In this document: piece after piece, positions 5,222 to 11,286 of the stretch
Numbering within the stretch: position 1 is the stretch's first letter
Layout of the letters: each line of letters starts with the position of its first letter
Origin: Candidatus Solibacter sp.
GTDB lineage: Bacteria > Acidobacteriota > Terriglobia > Bryobacterales > Bryobacteraceae
DNA: 11,286 nt
Reading direction: 5' to 3'
NCBI GenBank assembly: GCA_017883355.1
Contig: JADGNS010000056.1
Span: 1 to 11,286, forward strand
Position numbers and translations under genes: made by a program
Notes under the pieces: model-generated
The model's input: only the letters and a program-made list of their open reading frames with translations
Database searches by the model: none
Told to the model about the DNA's origin: nothing

Positions 5222-6395
5222 ATCTGGTCAGGAACGGCCAGTGTGGTACCAGCTTCATACCATACTTGGTAATGGCCATGTATAGCACCAAAGCTAGTAG
5301 GAGGAGTACGGGGATGACGATGGTCATGGTCTTTTTCCAGGGGAACCTACGGTTCTCCCGATGCAGTACCAATAGGTATCCCGCGAAAATTCCGAAGTAA
5401 AAAAGGAAACACATGGGGACGGCAAACAACATGAGGTTGAAGACGTCCGGGGTAGGCGTGACGATGGCGGCGATGATGAAGATGGCAAGAATGGCGTACC
5501 GGCTGTGATTCAGCAGGAACGAGGGAGTGACGAGTCTCAGCAGGATGCCGAGGAAGATAAGTACGGGTAACTCGAAGACGAGGCCCACGCCCAGGGTTAC
5601 GTTCACGAAGAGGTTGAAGTACTCGGTCATAGAGACCATGGCGACGACGTGGTTACCCTGTCCGATACTTAGGAGAAAGGTAAGTCCATAGCGGAATACG
5701 ACGAAGTAAGCGAAGAAGCCGCCGGCAATAAACAAACCGCCCGCACCCAAGACAAAGGGCGCGGCCCATCGGCGTTCCCGCTTGTAGAGGCCGGGCGCAA
5801 TGAAGGCCCATACCTGATAAAGAATCCAGGGAGCCGACAGGAAGATGGCGCACAAAACCGGCAGTTTGAACCAGATGATGTTGAAGGCTTCCATCGGTTC
5901 GATCTGGACCAGGTTTTGTTCCTTGTACCCCAGCGTCTTGAGCGCCGATACGGCGGGCTGGCAGACAAAATCCCAGAGGGGGCTACAGTAGGCGAGGCTG
6001 GCAACGAAAGCGACGGCGACTCCCATGAGGGCGCGAATGATGCGGGTGCGCAGCTCTTCCAAATGGCCCAGAAAAGACATGCGCAGCATGCCCTCGTCGT
6101 CTTCGTCACCGCCATCGCCGCCGGACGGCGGAGGCGGAGGCGGAGTCTTGCCACCACCGGGCCGGCGCGGAACGGTGGCCACCGCCTGAACGGGCGGAGG
6201 GGGCGGTGGCGGTTCGGGCTCGTGCGGATATCCATCCTGGTAGCTATCCAGGGAATCGGCCGCCTGGACCACGGGCTCCGGCGAGGCGTCGCCGGGTGGC
6301 GACGCCTCCGGCGCTCCCGGCGGCACACTACTGGTGTTGGGCGCATCCCCGGACGGGGGAACCGGCGTCCCCTTCTGCTCTTCGGATGGATTCAT
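5220..6395 (-). CDS. tatC: Sec-independent protein translocase TatC with long N-terminal extension and an extra C-terminal helix
   Basis: TatC is the polytopic receptor of twin-arginine signal peptides in the inner membrane. Here it has 391 residues against about 250-260 in most bacteria. The canonical core begins at LGHLEELRTRII (109-120). It shows LSAPWILYQVWAFIAPGLYKRERR (187-210 region, Glu207 matching the E. coli YKHERR Glu), FELP (274-277, matching E. coli FEVP) and TPTPDVFNLMLFAVP (313-327). Six helices are visible at about 117-137, 172-197, 213-236, 262-282, 298-312 and 321-343. Two oddities stand out: about 105 Pro/Ser/Glu-rich residues with two poly-proline runs before the core, and a seventh hydrophobic helix (about 354-376) after it. 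The start lies 3 bp after the tatA stop and lacks its own strong ribosome site, so translation is probably coupled. Internal ATGs at 6089 and 6080 would give a normal-length TatC. Confidence 0.96.
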   Translation of the reverse strand: MNPSEEQKGTPVPPSGDAPNTSSVPPGAPEASPPGDASPEPVVQAADSLDSYQDGYPHEPEPPPPPPPVQAVATVPRRPGGGKTPPPPPPSGGDGGDEDDEGMLRMSFLGHLEELRTRIIRALMGVAVAFVASLAYCSPLWDFVCQPAVSALKTLGYKEQNLVQIEPMEAFNIIWFKLPVLCAIFLSAPWILYQVWAFIAPGLYKRERRWAAPFVLGAGGLFIAGGFFAYFVVFRYGLTFLLSIGQGNHVVAMVSMTEYFNLFVNVTLGVGLVFELPVLIFLGILLRLVTPSFLLNHSRYAILAIFIIAAIVTPTPDVFNLMLFAVPMCFLFYFGIFAGYLLVLHRENRRFPWKKTMTIVIPVLLLLALVLYMAITKYGMKLVPHWPFLTR

Positions 6396-6398
6396 GCG

Positions 6399-6881
6399 TT
6401 AAGTGTGATGTTCGGCCGGGGATGCCGTCGCGTGCGGGTCATGCACCTGAACTTCGGGGACATGCCCACCGGATTCGTGGGTCGCGGCGGATTCCGAGCC
6501 ATGAGCAACCGTGCCTTCCGGCAAGGCGGCTATCGATTCAGCGTCCTGAGGTGCGGATGCGCTTAGAGTGGAGGGGCTGGTGACAGTAGAATCGTTGTTT
6601 TCGTTACCATATGAACCCTCATACGTGGATTCATAGGACGAGTAATCGTAGCTGTAGGTATCGGACTGAAACTGGTTCGAAATTTCCTTGAACGACTCAG
6701 TCTCCTGTTCCAGGCTTTTCATTTCGCGATCGAACGTGGACTTCAGTTCGCTCGATGCGCGGCGGAACTCGGTCAATGCTTTTCCGACGGTGCGGCCCAA
6801 CTCCGGCAGTTTCTTTGGACCGAAGAGGAGCAGCGCGAGGAAAAAGATGAACACCGTTTCCGGCCAACCCAGCGGACCCAT
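6399..6881 (-). CDS. tatA: Sec-independent protein translocase TatA/TatB-type subunit
   Basis: TatA-type subunits oligomerise to form the Tat translocation path. The protein has 160 residues. A short periplasmic N-terminus (MGPLGWPE) is followed by a transmembrane helix (about 8-20), the hinge FGPKKLPELGR (20-30) and an amphipathic helix (about 24-50). A charged helix lies at about 51-72. The low-complexity tail includes a Tyr/Ser patch (about 76-91) and a His-containing end (seven His in the last 34 residues). The FGPKKLPELGR hinge favours TatA over TatB; the long charged tail is more TatB-like. No second Tat small subunit is in the window, so it may serve both roles. ATG 6881 is chosen over the longer frame because GGAGG (6891-6895) lies 9 nt upstream. 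First gene of the tatA-tatC unit. Confidence 0.93.
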   Translation of the reverse strand: MGPLGWPETVFIFFLALLLFGPKKLPELGRTVGKALTEFRRASSELKSTFDREMKSLEQETESFKEISNQFQSDTYSYDYSSYESTYEGSYGNENNDSTVTSPSTLSASAPQDAESIAALPEGTVAHGSESAATHESGGHVPEVQVHDPHATASPAEHHT

Positions 6882-6915
6882 GGTTGATTTCCTCCAAGAA
6901 TAGCTTCTCTGCCCC

Positions 6916-6924
6916 ATCATAGCA
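6916..6924 (-). promoter_or_regulatory. Extended -10 promoter of the tat operon
   Basis: On the minus strand TGCTATGAT combines a TGn extension with TATGAT (5/6 to consensus). No TTGACA-like -35 lies 16-18 bp upstream, as is common for extended -10 promoters. The predicted start is near 6909, giving a leader of about 28 nt that contains the GGAGG ribosome site at 6891-6895. Confidence 0.5.
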
Positions 6925-6993
6925 CGCGTTGCCGCCGGCGCCCTGGTGGTGTTCGAGATCGAGAGGGGGTGCGCCAACACGGCTTCCCCTTCA

Positions 6994-7070
6994 ACGCAGA
7001 GGCGCAGAGAACGCAGAGAGAAGCGCAGAGAAAACCAAAACCAAAGTGAGGCAGCGGAGATCGCGGAGGA
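6994..7070. repeat. Degenerate CGCAGAG short tandem repeats
   Basis: The heptamer CGCAGAG occurs exactly at 6995-7001, 7003-7009, 7012-7018 and 7024-7030 (steps of 8, 9 and 12). It is followed by looser relatives (GCGGAGA near 7054-7060 and CGCGGAGGA at 7062-7070). The plus strand is strongly purine-biased here. It resembles the 'ACGCAGAGACGCAGAG' intergenic repeats that I recall from many environmental bacterial genomes, whose role is unknown. The irregular steps and lack of spacers exclude a CRISPR array. Confidence 0.65.
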
Positions 7071-7225
7071 GAACTCCTGCCAATTTCGGCGCGAATCCGA
7101 CTCGGTAGGTACTAACGGTCTCTGATTGGAGTAGGCCCAAAGGCCATGGGACTACGCGCTATTCCCAATATGATGGGCGCCGCGCCGCGGGCATACTGAA
7201 ATTGTCTCGAAGACGACTGGTCACC

Positions 7226-8494
7226 ATGGCTCGTAAGCTGCGGCGGCGTAATCCACGACCGGTGTATCTGGCGTGTGCCGCGATACTGGGCACCCACGGC
7301 CTTCTCTACTGGGTGCTGACATCGAAGAGGCTCGCCCGCGACGATCGGGGCCCGGACACGGCGCCGATGGCCGGCCTGGGAGACCCCGCGCCGGTACGGG
7401 CGGCGTCTCTGCGGACGTGGCGGCGCCCCATCTATCCCTATTCCGTGATCCGCGGCGGCGCGTATTCGGGGGCCGAACTGGACGCGGCATGGCGCGCCGA
7501 TCCAGTGGTTGCGGCGCACTATGCCGGCTTCAACCGGACGCAACTACGCATGACGCGGGCGCCGGTTTCCGCCGCCGCCTACGTTTCGTATCGCCAGGGA
7601 AACCGCATCTATTGGACGCGGCGCAAGGTACAGATGGCGGCCGGCGAGGCGCTGCTCACCGACGGTGTACAGGCGGCGCGCGCCCGCTGCGGCAACCGTA
7701 TTTCGCCGACCCCGCAAGAACCGGTGCGAGCCAGCGAAGCAGACATCGATCTGGACGTGGCCGAGCCGCCGCCAACGGCGGACGCGGACGGCGAGGCTGG
7801 AGGTCCAGCAGACGTGTTCCCGGTACCCAAGATCGTCCACGAGATTTTTCCTGCCCTGCTGGGGAACTGGCTGCCGCCGGGCGTGCCGGGTGGCAGCGTG
7901 GGGTCGATAGCGGACGACGCGGGCGTCCCCAACGGCATGGCATTCCCAGTGTCTCGCGGACAGCCGACTCCGCCGGGATTCGGGTTGCCGCTGCTACCGG
8001 AAGTCACGCTTCCGCCCCCGATGCCCAGCGTCTGGCCGATCGACTTTACGACGATGCCGCTTCCGCCGGTTGGTCCCGGGTTTGGGTGGACACAGCCGCC
8101 GCTACCGTTGCCCGGCGGCATCGTAGCGGGTAGCACCACCGGCCCGCCGGGAGGGGGAACGGCCCCCACGCCGCCACCGGTAGGGGGACTGCCGCCGTTC
8201 CCTGGCGTCGGCCCGGGAATCACTCCCTTGCCCGGCAACGTTCCGTTTCCCGGCAACAGCCCCATCCCGGGTCCCGGTCTCGGCCCCATCCCGGGTATGA
8301 CGTCATCGGCGACTGTATTCGGACAGTCACCCCCATCCTCGGCCGGCACGACCGCGCCGTCGCAGGCCTTGTTACCGGTGGACGGGCCAATGCCATTGAG
8401 CGCCGAGATTCCCGAACCGGCAACGGCGGTGCTGCTGCTTTGCGGGGCAGCTTTCCTGGCCTGGCGCCGGTTTTCCAGGCGGGGCCCCACATAG
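7226..8494 (+). CDS. PEP-CTERM sorting-domain surface protein with Pro/Gly-rich repeat region
   Basis: This is a 422-residue predicted exported protein. The N-terminus is basic (MARKLRRRNPR) and followed by a hydrophobic helix (about 13-31), serving as signal or anchor. Residues about 70-160 form a compact conserved-looking domain with YPYSVIRGGAYS, DPVVAAHYAGF (92-102), YVSYRQGNRIYWTRRK (119-134) and the ending GEALLTDG...ARARCGN (140-157). I recall this type from other acidobacterial proteins, without a known function. Residues about 200-390 are low complexity, rich in Pro, Gly and Leu, including an 8-residue step encoded by a 14-bp direct repeat (8259-8272 and 8283-8296). The C-terminus is a textbook PEP-CTERM signal: IPEPAT (395-400), hydrophobic helix (about 400-413), then RRFSRRG. 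Exosortase would cleave it and deliver it to the surface or biofilm matrix; no exosortase gene is here. ATG 7226 is preferred over an upstream TTG at 7202. Confidence 0.85.
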   Translation: MARKLRRRNPRPVYLACAAILGTHGLLYWVLTSKRLARDDRGPDTAPMAGLGDPAPVRAASLRTWRRPIYPYSVIRGGAYSGAELDAAWRADPVVAAHYAGFNRTQLRMTRAPVSAAAYVSYRQGNRIYWTRRKVQMAAGEALLTDGVQAARARCGNRISPTPQEPVRASEADIDLDVAEPPPTADADGEAGGPADVFPVPKIVHEIFPALLGNWLPPGVPGGSVGSIADDAGVPNGMAFPVSRGQPTPPGFGLPLLPEVTLPPPMPSVWPIDFTTMPLPPVGPGFGWTQPPLPLPGGIVAGSTTGPPGGGTAPTPPPVGGLPPFPGVGPGITPLPGNVPFPGNSPIPGPGLGPIPGMTSSATVFGQSPPSSAGTTAPSQALLPVDGPMPLSAEIPEPATAVLLLCGAAFLAWRRFSRRGPT

Positions 8495-8511
8495 CGGCAA
8501 GGTGTAAGAAT

Positions 8512-8529
8512 GCCCCCACGAATGGGGGC
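8512..8529 (+). terminator. GC-rich hairpin downstream of the PEP-CTERM gene
   Basis: GCCCCCA (8512-8518), loop CGAA (8519-8522) and TGGGGGC (8523-8529) make a perfect 7-bp stem with a tetraloop, 18 bp after the stop codon. No T-run follows, so if it terminates transcription it is not a classic intrinsic terminator. It may instead protect the mRNA 3' end. Confidence 0.45.
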
Positions 8530-8617
8530 CGCCCAGAGGTCACCCGGCCTGGAGGGCTACGCTACGGTGCTGCGCGAGAATCGCCGGATTGATGGTTGCG
8601 CCACGCTTCTTGTCCCC

Positions 8618-8626
8618 TGATACAAT
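8618..8626 (+). promoter_or_regulatory. Extended -10 promoter of the ligase-permease operon
   Basis: TGATACAAT combines a TGn extension with TACAAT (5/6). TTGCGC at 8596-8601 is a weak possible -35 at a long 19-bp spacing. The -10 ends 9 nt before the ATG at 8636, so the transcript would have a leader of only about 3 nt. Confidence 0.45.
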
Positions 8627-8635
8627 CGCAGGGAC

Positions 8636-10204
8636 ATGCACGTGCCTCTCACCCCTATTCGGGCGCTCTACCGCGCAGTGGACCTTTACGCGAAAAAGAC
8701 CGGCGTGGTCTCGGGCGACCGCCGATTCACTTACGCCGAATTCGGCGAACGCGTCGAACGCCTGGCCTTCGGACTACTTTCCGAGGGGGTGGCGCCCGGC
8801 GACCGCGTGGCCTACCTGAGCTTCAATACCCACCAGTTGCTGGAGGGCTATTTCGGCGCGCCGCTGATCCGCGCCATCGTGATGCCGCTCAACGTGCGCC
8901 TGACCGCGGCGGAATTGACCGGCATCCTCAACCACGCCGAACCGCGGGTGCTGGTGTACGAGAGTGATTTCGCGCCGCTGGTGGAGCAGTTGCGCCAGGC
9001 CTGCCCGAGTGTGCAGTGCTGGGTGGAATCCGGCGAGCCTTACGAGGAACTGTTGACGCGCGGGCGCATCCAGCGGCCGGATCTGTTCACGTTCGACGAA
9101 CGCGAGATCGCCGAACTATTTTACACCTCCGGGTCCACCGGCACGCCGAAGGGGGTGGCCCTCTCGCATCGCACGCTCTACATGCACATGCTGAGCATCT
9201 CGGCCACCTTCTACAACGACGAGACGCAGGTCGAATTGCACACCATCCCGCTATTCCATGCCAACGGGTGGGGCCGCCCGCAGTGCGCCACGCTTCACGG
9301 ACTGACGCAGGTGATGGTGCGACGCTTCGATCCGGCGCAGGTGCTGCGCCTCATCCAGGAGGAGAAGGCGACGTCGATGGCGCTGGTGCCCACGATGGCG
9401 AACGCGCTGCTGCACTGCCCGGAACTGGGCCAATGGGACGTCTCCAGCATGCGCCAGATCATGTTGGGCGGGGCGGCCTCCTCGCCCGAACTGGTGGTGC
9501 GCATGGAAGCCGCATTTCCGTGCCCGGCGACGGTGGGCTACGGCCTCACCGAATCCGCTCCGGTGGCCACCTGCTCGCGCGACAAATCCACCGTGCGGTT
9601 TGCCGATGCGGAAGACCGCTTGCACCACCACGCCATGGCCGGGTGGCCGCTACCGGGCTGCGAGGTGCGCGTGGTGGACCCGGGGATGAAGGACGTGCCG
9701 CGCGACATGCAAACCTTCGGGGAGATCGTGATTCGCGGGGACAACGTGATGGACGGCTATTACCGGGAGCCGCAGGCCACCGCCGCGGTGATGACCAACG
9801 GGTGGCTGCACACTGGCGATATGGCGGTGTGGGACGAAGAGAACTACATCCAGATCGTGGACCGGCAGAAGGACATCATCATCTCCGGCGGAGAAAATAT
9901 TTCCTCCATCGAAGTGGAGCGGGCGATTGCCGCGCACCCCGCGGTGCTGGAGTGCGCGGTGGTGAGCGCGCCCGACCCGCAGTGGGGCGAAGTGCCGGCC
10001 GCCTTCGTGGTGGTGAAGCCCGGGCACACGCTGGACAGCAGCGCACTTTGCGACTTTCTGGCGCAGCGCATCGCCAAATTCAAAATGCCGCGGCGCTTCC
10101 AGTTCGGGGATACGGCGCTGCCTAAGACGGGCACGGGCAAGATCGTCAAGCGCGAATTGCGCGAGACGTTCTGGAGCGGGAAAGAGAAGCGCATCCAAGG
10201 CTGA
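8636..10204 (+). CDS. AMP-forming acyl-CoA synthetase / acyl-activating enzyme
   Basis: This is a 522-residue cytoplasmic enzyme of the ANL superfamily. It activates a carboxylic acid with ATP to an acyl-adenylate and transfers it to CoA. Motifs seen are the P-loop-like YTSGSTGTPKG (163-173), the substrate-region HTIPLFHANGWG (202-213), GYGLTES (301-307) and GEIVIRGDNVMDGYY (362-376). The C-terminal part has LHTGD (391-395), the hinge DRQKDIIISGGENISSIEVE (409-428) and the catalytic lysine motif PKTGTGK (496-502, Lys502). Length and motif set match medium- or long-chain fatty-acid ligases and the methylmercaptopropionate-CoA ligase-like branch, so the chain length is open. The start follows the promoter closely and there is no Shine-Dalgarno. 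Only 6 bp separate it from the permease gene, implying one operon. Confidence 0.93.
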   Translation: MHVPLTPIRALYRAVDLYAKKTGVVSGDRRFTYAEFGERVERLAFGLLSEGVAPGDRVAYLSFNTHQLLEGYFGAPLIRAIVMPLNVRLTAAELTGILNHAEPRVLVYESDFAPLVEQLRQACPSVQCWVESGEPYEELLTRGRIQRPDLFTFDEREIAELFYTSGSTGTPKGVALSHRTLYMHMLSISATFYNDETQVELHTIPLFHANGWGRPQCATLHGLTQVMVRRFDPAQVLRLIQEEKATSMALVPTMANALLHCPELGQWDVSSMRQIMLGGAASSPELVVRMEAAFPCPATVGYGLTESAPVATCSRDKSTVRFADAEDRLHHHAMAGWPLPGCEVRVVDPGMKDVPRDMQTFGEIVIRGDNVMDGYYREPQATAAVMTNGWLHTGDMAVWDEENYIQIVDRQKDIIISGGENISSIEVERAIAAHPAVLECAVVSAPDPQWGEVPAAFVVVKPGHTLDSSALCDFLAQRIAKFKMPRRFQFGDTALPKTGTGKIVKRELRETFWSGKEKRIQG

Positions 10205-10210
10205 GGCTCT

Positions 10211-11286
10211 ATGTGGCAACAAAGCTATACACCAATTGGCAACAGCCTGCCGCTCTCGGCACTGCTTGCGGCGATTCCGATCTTCACCCTGCTGGTGCTG
10301 TTGGGCGTGGTGCGCAAGCCGGCGTGGATGGCGTCGCTGGCGGGTCTCGCCGCCGCCGCCCTAGTGGCGGTGGCCGTCTACGGCATGCCGCTGGGCTTGC
10401 TGGTCCGCACGGTCGGCTACGGCGCCGCTTTTGGACTGTTCCCCATCGGGTGGGTGGTCTTCAGCGCGATTCTGCTTTACCGAGTGACACTGGAGAGCGG
10501 CAAATTCGAAGTGCTGAAAGATTCCATCGGGCACCTCACCACTGACCGGCGCTTGCAGGCGCTATTGATCGCCTTCGCCTTCGGCGCATTCATCGAGGGC
10601 GCGGCGGGCTTCGGCACTCCGGTGGCGGTGGCGGCGGCCATGCTCACCGGCCTCGGCTTCGAACCGTTCTACGCCGCAGCCATCTGCCTGCTGGCCAACA
10701 CGGCGCCGGTGGCCTTCGGCTCGATCGGGATTCCCATCACCACGCTGGCCATCACTACGGGACTGCCGCTGGACCGGCTGAGCGCCGGGGTGGGACGCAT
10801 CTGCGCCCCCATCTCGCTGTTCGTGCCGGCGTACCTGATTCTGGTGATGGGCGGCTGGAAAGGGCTGCGCGGCGTGCTGCCGGCCGCCGCCATATGCGGG
10901 GCGGCTTTTGCCGGCACGCAGTTCCTGGTGTCGAATTTCGTGGGGCCGCAACTCACCGACATCCTGGCGTCGATGGCGGCCATGGGCGGGCTGCTGCTGG
11001 TGATCCGGCGGCGCGGCGGGCCGCCCAGCAAGCATAGCGGCCGCGAGATCGCGGCAGCCTGGGCGCCCTACCTGCTCCTCGTGATTTTCGTTCTGCTCTG
11101 GGGATACCCGCCGTTCCAGGCCGAACTCAGCAAGTTCAACATTCCGGTGAAGTGGCCTGGTTTGCACAATGTGATGCAGCGCATGCCGCCCGTAGTAGCC
11201 AAGGCCGCGCCCTATGCGGCGGAATACAAGTTCACCTGGCTCTCCGCCAGCGGCACCGCGTGCCTGTTCGCGGCGATTCTGGCATC
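10211..11286 (+). CDS. lldP: L-lactate permease family transporter (LldP/GlcA-like), 3' end cut by window edge
   Basis: An open frame of 358 codons runs from ATG 10211 to the right edge without a stop. The protein opens MWQQSYTPIGNSLPLSALLA, closely like E. coli LldP (which begins MNLWQQNYDPAGN). It contains the family signatures GAFIEGAAGFGTPVAVAAAM (125-144) and NTAPVAFGSIGIPIT (163-177). It is a multi-helix inner-membrane protein, with helices visible at about 15-34, 40-58, 68-90, 116-135 and 153-175 and more after. Members import L-lactate, D-lactate or glycolate with protons. About 190 residues are missing if it has the usual ~550. The TGAGG of the ligase stop region (GAGG 10203-10206) may act as a ribosome site 4 nt before the ATG. 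It probably belongs to the ligase operon. Glycolate, rather than lactate, cannot be excluded. Confidence 0.93.
   Translation, partial: MWQQSYTPIGNSLPLSALLAAIPIFTLLVLLGVVRKPAWMASLAGLAAAALVAVAVYGMPLGLLVRTVGYGAAFGLFPIGWVVFSAILLYRVTLESGKFEVLKDSIGHLTTDRRLQALLIAFAFGAFIEGAAGFGTPVAVAAAMLTGLGFEPFYAAAICLLANTAPVAFGSIGIPITTLAITTGLPLDRLSAGVGRICAPISLFVPAYLILVMGGWKGLRGVLPAAAICGAAFAGTQFLVSNFVGPQLTDILASMAAMGGLLLVIRRRGGPPSKHSGREIAAAWAPYLLLVIFVLLWGYPPFQAELSKFNIPVKWPGLHNVMQRMPPVVAKAAPYAAEYKFTWLSASGTACLFAAILA

Larger units (their letters stand above)
6882..7225. other. 344-bp intergenic region between tatA and the PEP-CTERM gene
   Basis: This divergent gap contains the tat leader and extended -10 near tatA, then a purine-rich repeat block (6994-7070). 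About 150 bp follow with no supported gene. A TATGAT at 7169-7174 (plus strand) is a possible -10 for the PEP-CTERM gene, but I see no matching -35 and no ribosome binding site before the ATG at 7226. No RNA gene could be recognised. Confidence 0.6.

Noticed and set aside
6994..7070. CRISPR array
   Set aside because: Units are only 7 bases, spacing is irregular (8, 9, 12) and there are no unique spacers.
7273..8133. 286-codon open frame overlapping the PEP-CTERM gene
   Set aside because: Arg/Gly-rich shadow; the other frame ends in a perfect PEP-CTERM signal and starts with a basic-hydrophobic leader.
8259..8296. 14-bp direct repeat as a separate mobile or regulatory element
   Set aside because: It encodes a repeated Pro-Ile-Pro-Gly step in the low-complexity region of the PEP-CTERM protein, in frame, with no other signature.
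9016..10125. 369-codon open frame inside the acyl-CoA ligase gene
   Set aside because: It is a +1-type shadow rich in Arg, Gly and His; all the family motifs lie in the 8636-10204 frame.
10562..11167. 201-codon minus-strand open frame opposite the permease
   Set aside because: The plus strand encodes an unmistakable LldP-family protein through the whole interval.

Overview
The window is about 62% GC by eye and reads as chromosomal DNA of a Gram-negative soil-type bacterium. The best guess is an Acidobacteriota member of the Solibacter/Bryobacter group. That assignment rests on remembered family resemblance and was not tested by any search. The supporting hints are a small PadR regulator fused by an ATGA overlap to a membrane protein with an N-terminal 'RLYPxxWRxRYGxEMEALLED' motif, an unusually long TatC, a PEP-CTERM protein carrying an 'RARCGN' domain, and a small 'RRGRKSM' protein. 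Intact genes are closely packed. I see no phage, transposase, CRISPR or defence genes.

Layout. Minus strand, 1-2360: a beta-CASP metallo-beta-lactamase-fold ribonuclease, followed by a GTG-started inner-membrane coiled-coil protein that runs off the left edge. A perfect TATAAT box and a perfect 14-bp palindrome lie between them. Plus strand, 2441-4016: a PadR regulator behind a good sigma70-type promoter (TTGACA, 17 bp, TACGAT), overlapped by a four-helix membrane protein that is an internal tandem duplication of a Wzz-like (chain-length-determinant) unit. Next come a tRNA-Ala(CGC) on the minus strand and a divergent SAM methyltransferase that looks leaderless.

Minus strand, 4885-6881: a tatA-tatC pair (3 bp apart, with an extended -10 and a strong Shine-Dalgarno), then a small basic coiled-coil protein. 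Between tatC and the small gene are several short palindromes. The 344-bp gap upstream of tatA holds a block of degenerate CGCAGAG repeats. Plus strand, 7226-11286: a proline/glycine-rich PEP-CTERM surface protein, a perfect GC-rich hairpin, then an acyl-CoA ligase and an L-lactate/glycolate-type permease (6 bp apart, cut by the right edge) that look like one operon.

How the parts may work together. The Tat genes form a minimal export module with no separate tatB here. The ligase and permease together suggest uptake and CoA activation of a small organic acid. The PadR and Wzz-like pair looks like a signal-controlled envelope or polysaccharide module. The PEP-CTERM protein needs an exosortase encoded elsewhere. 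The most unusual item is the PadR-linked duplicated Wzz-like protein. Nothing here amounts to a complete novel system on sequence alone.
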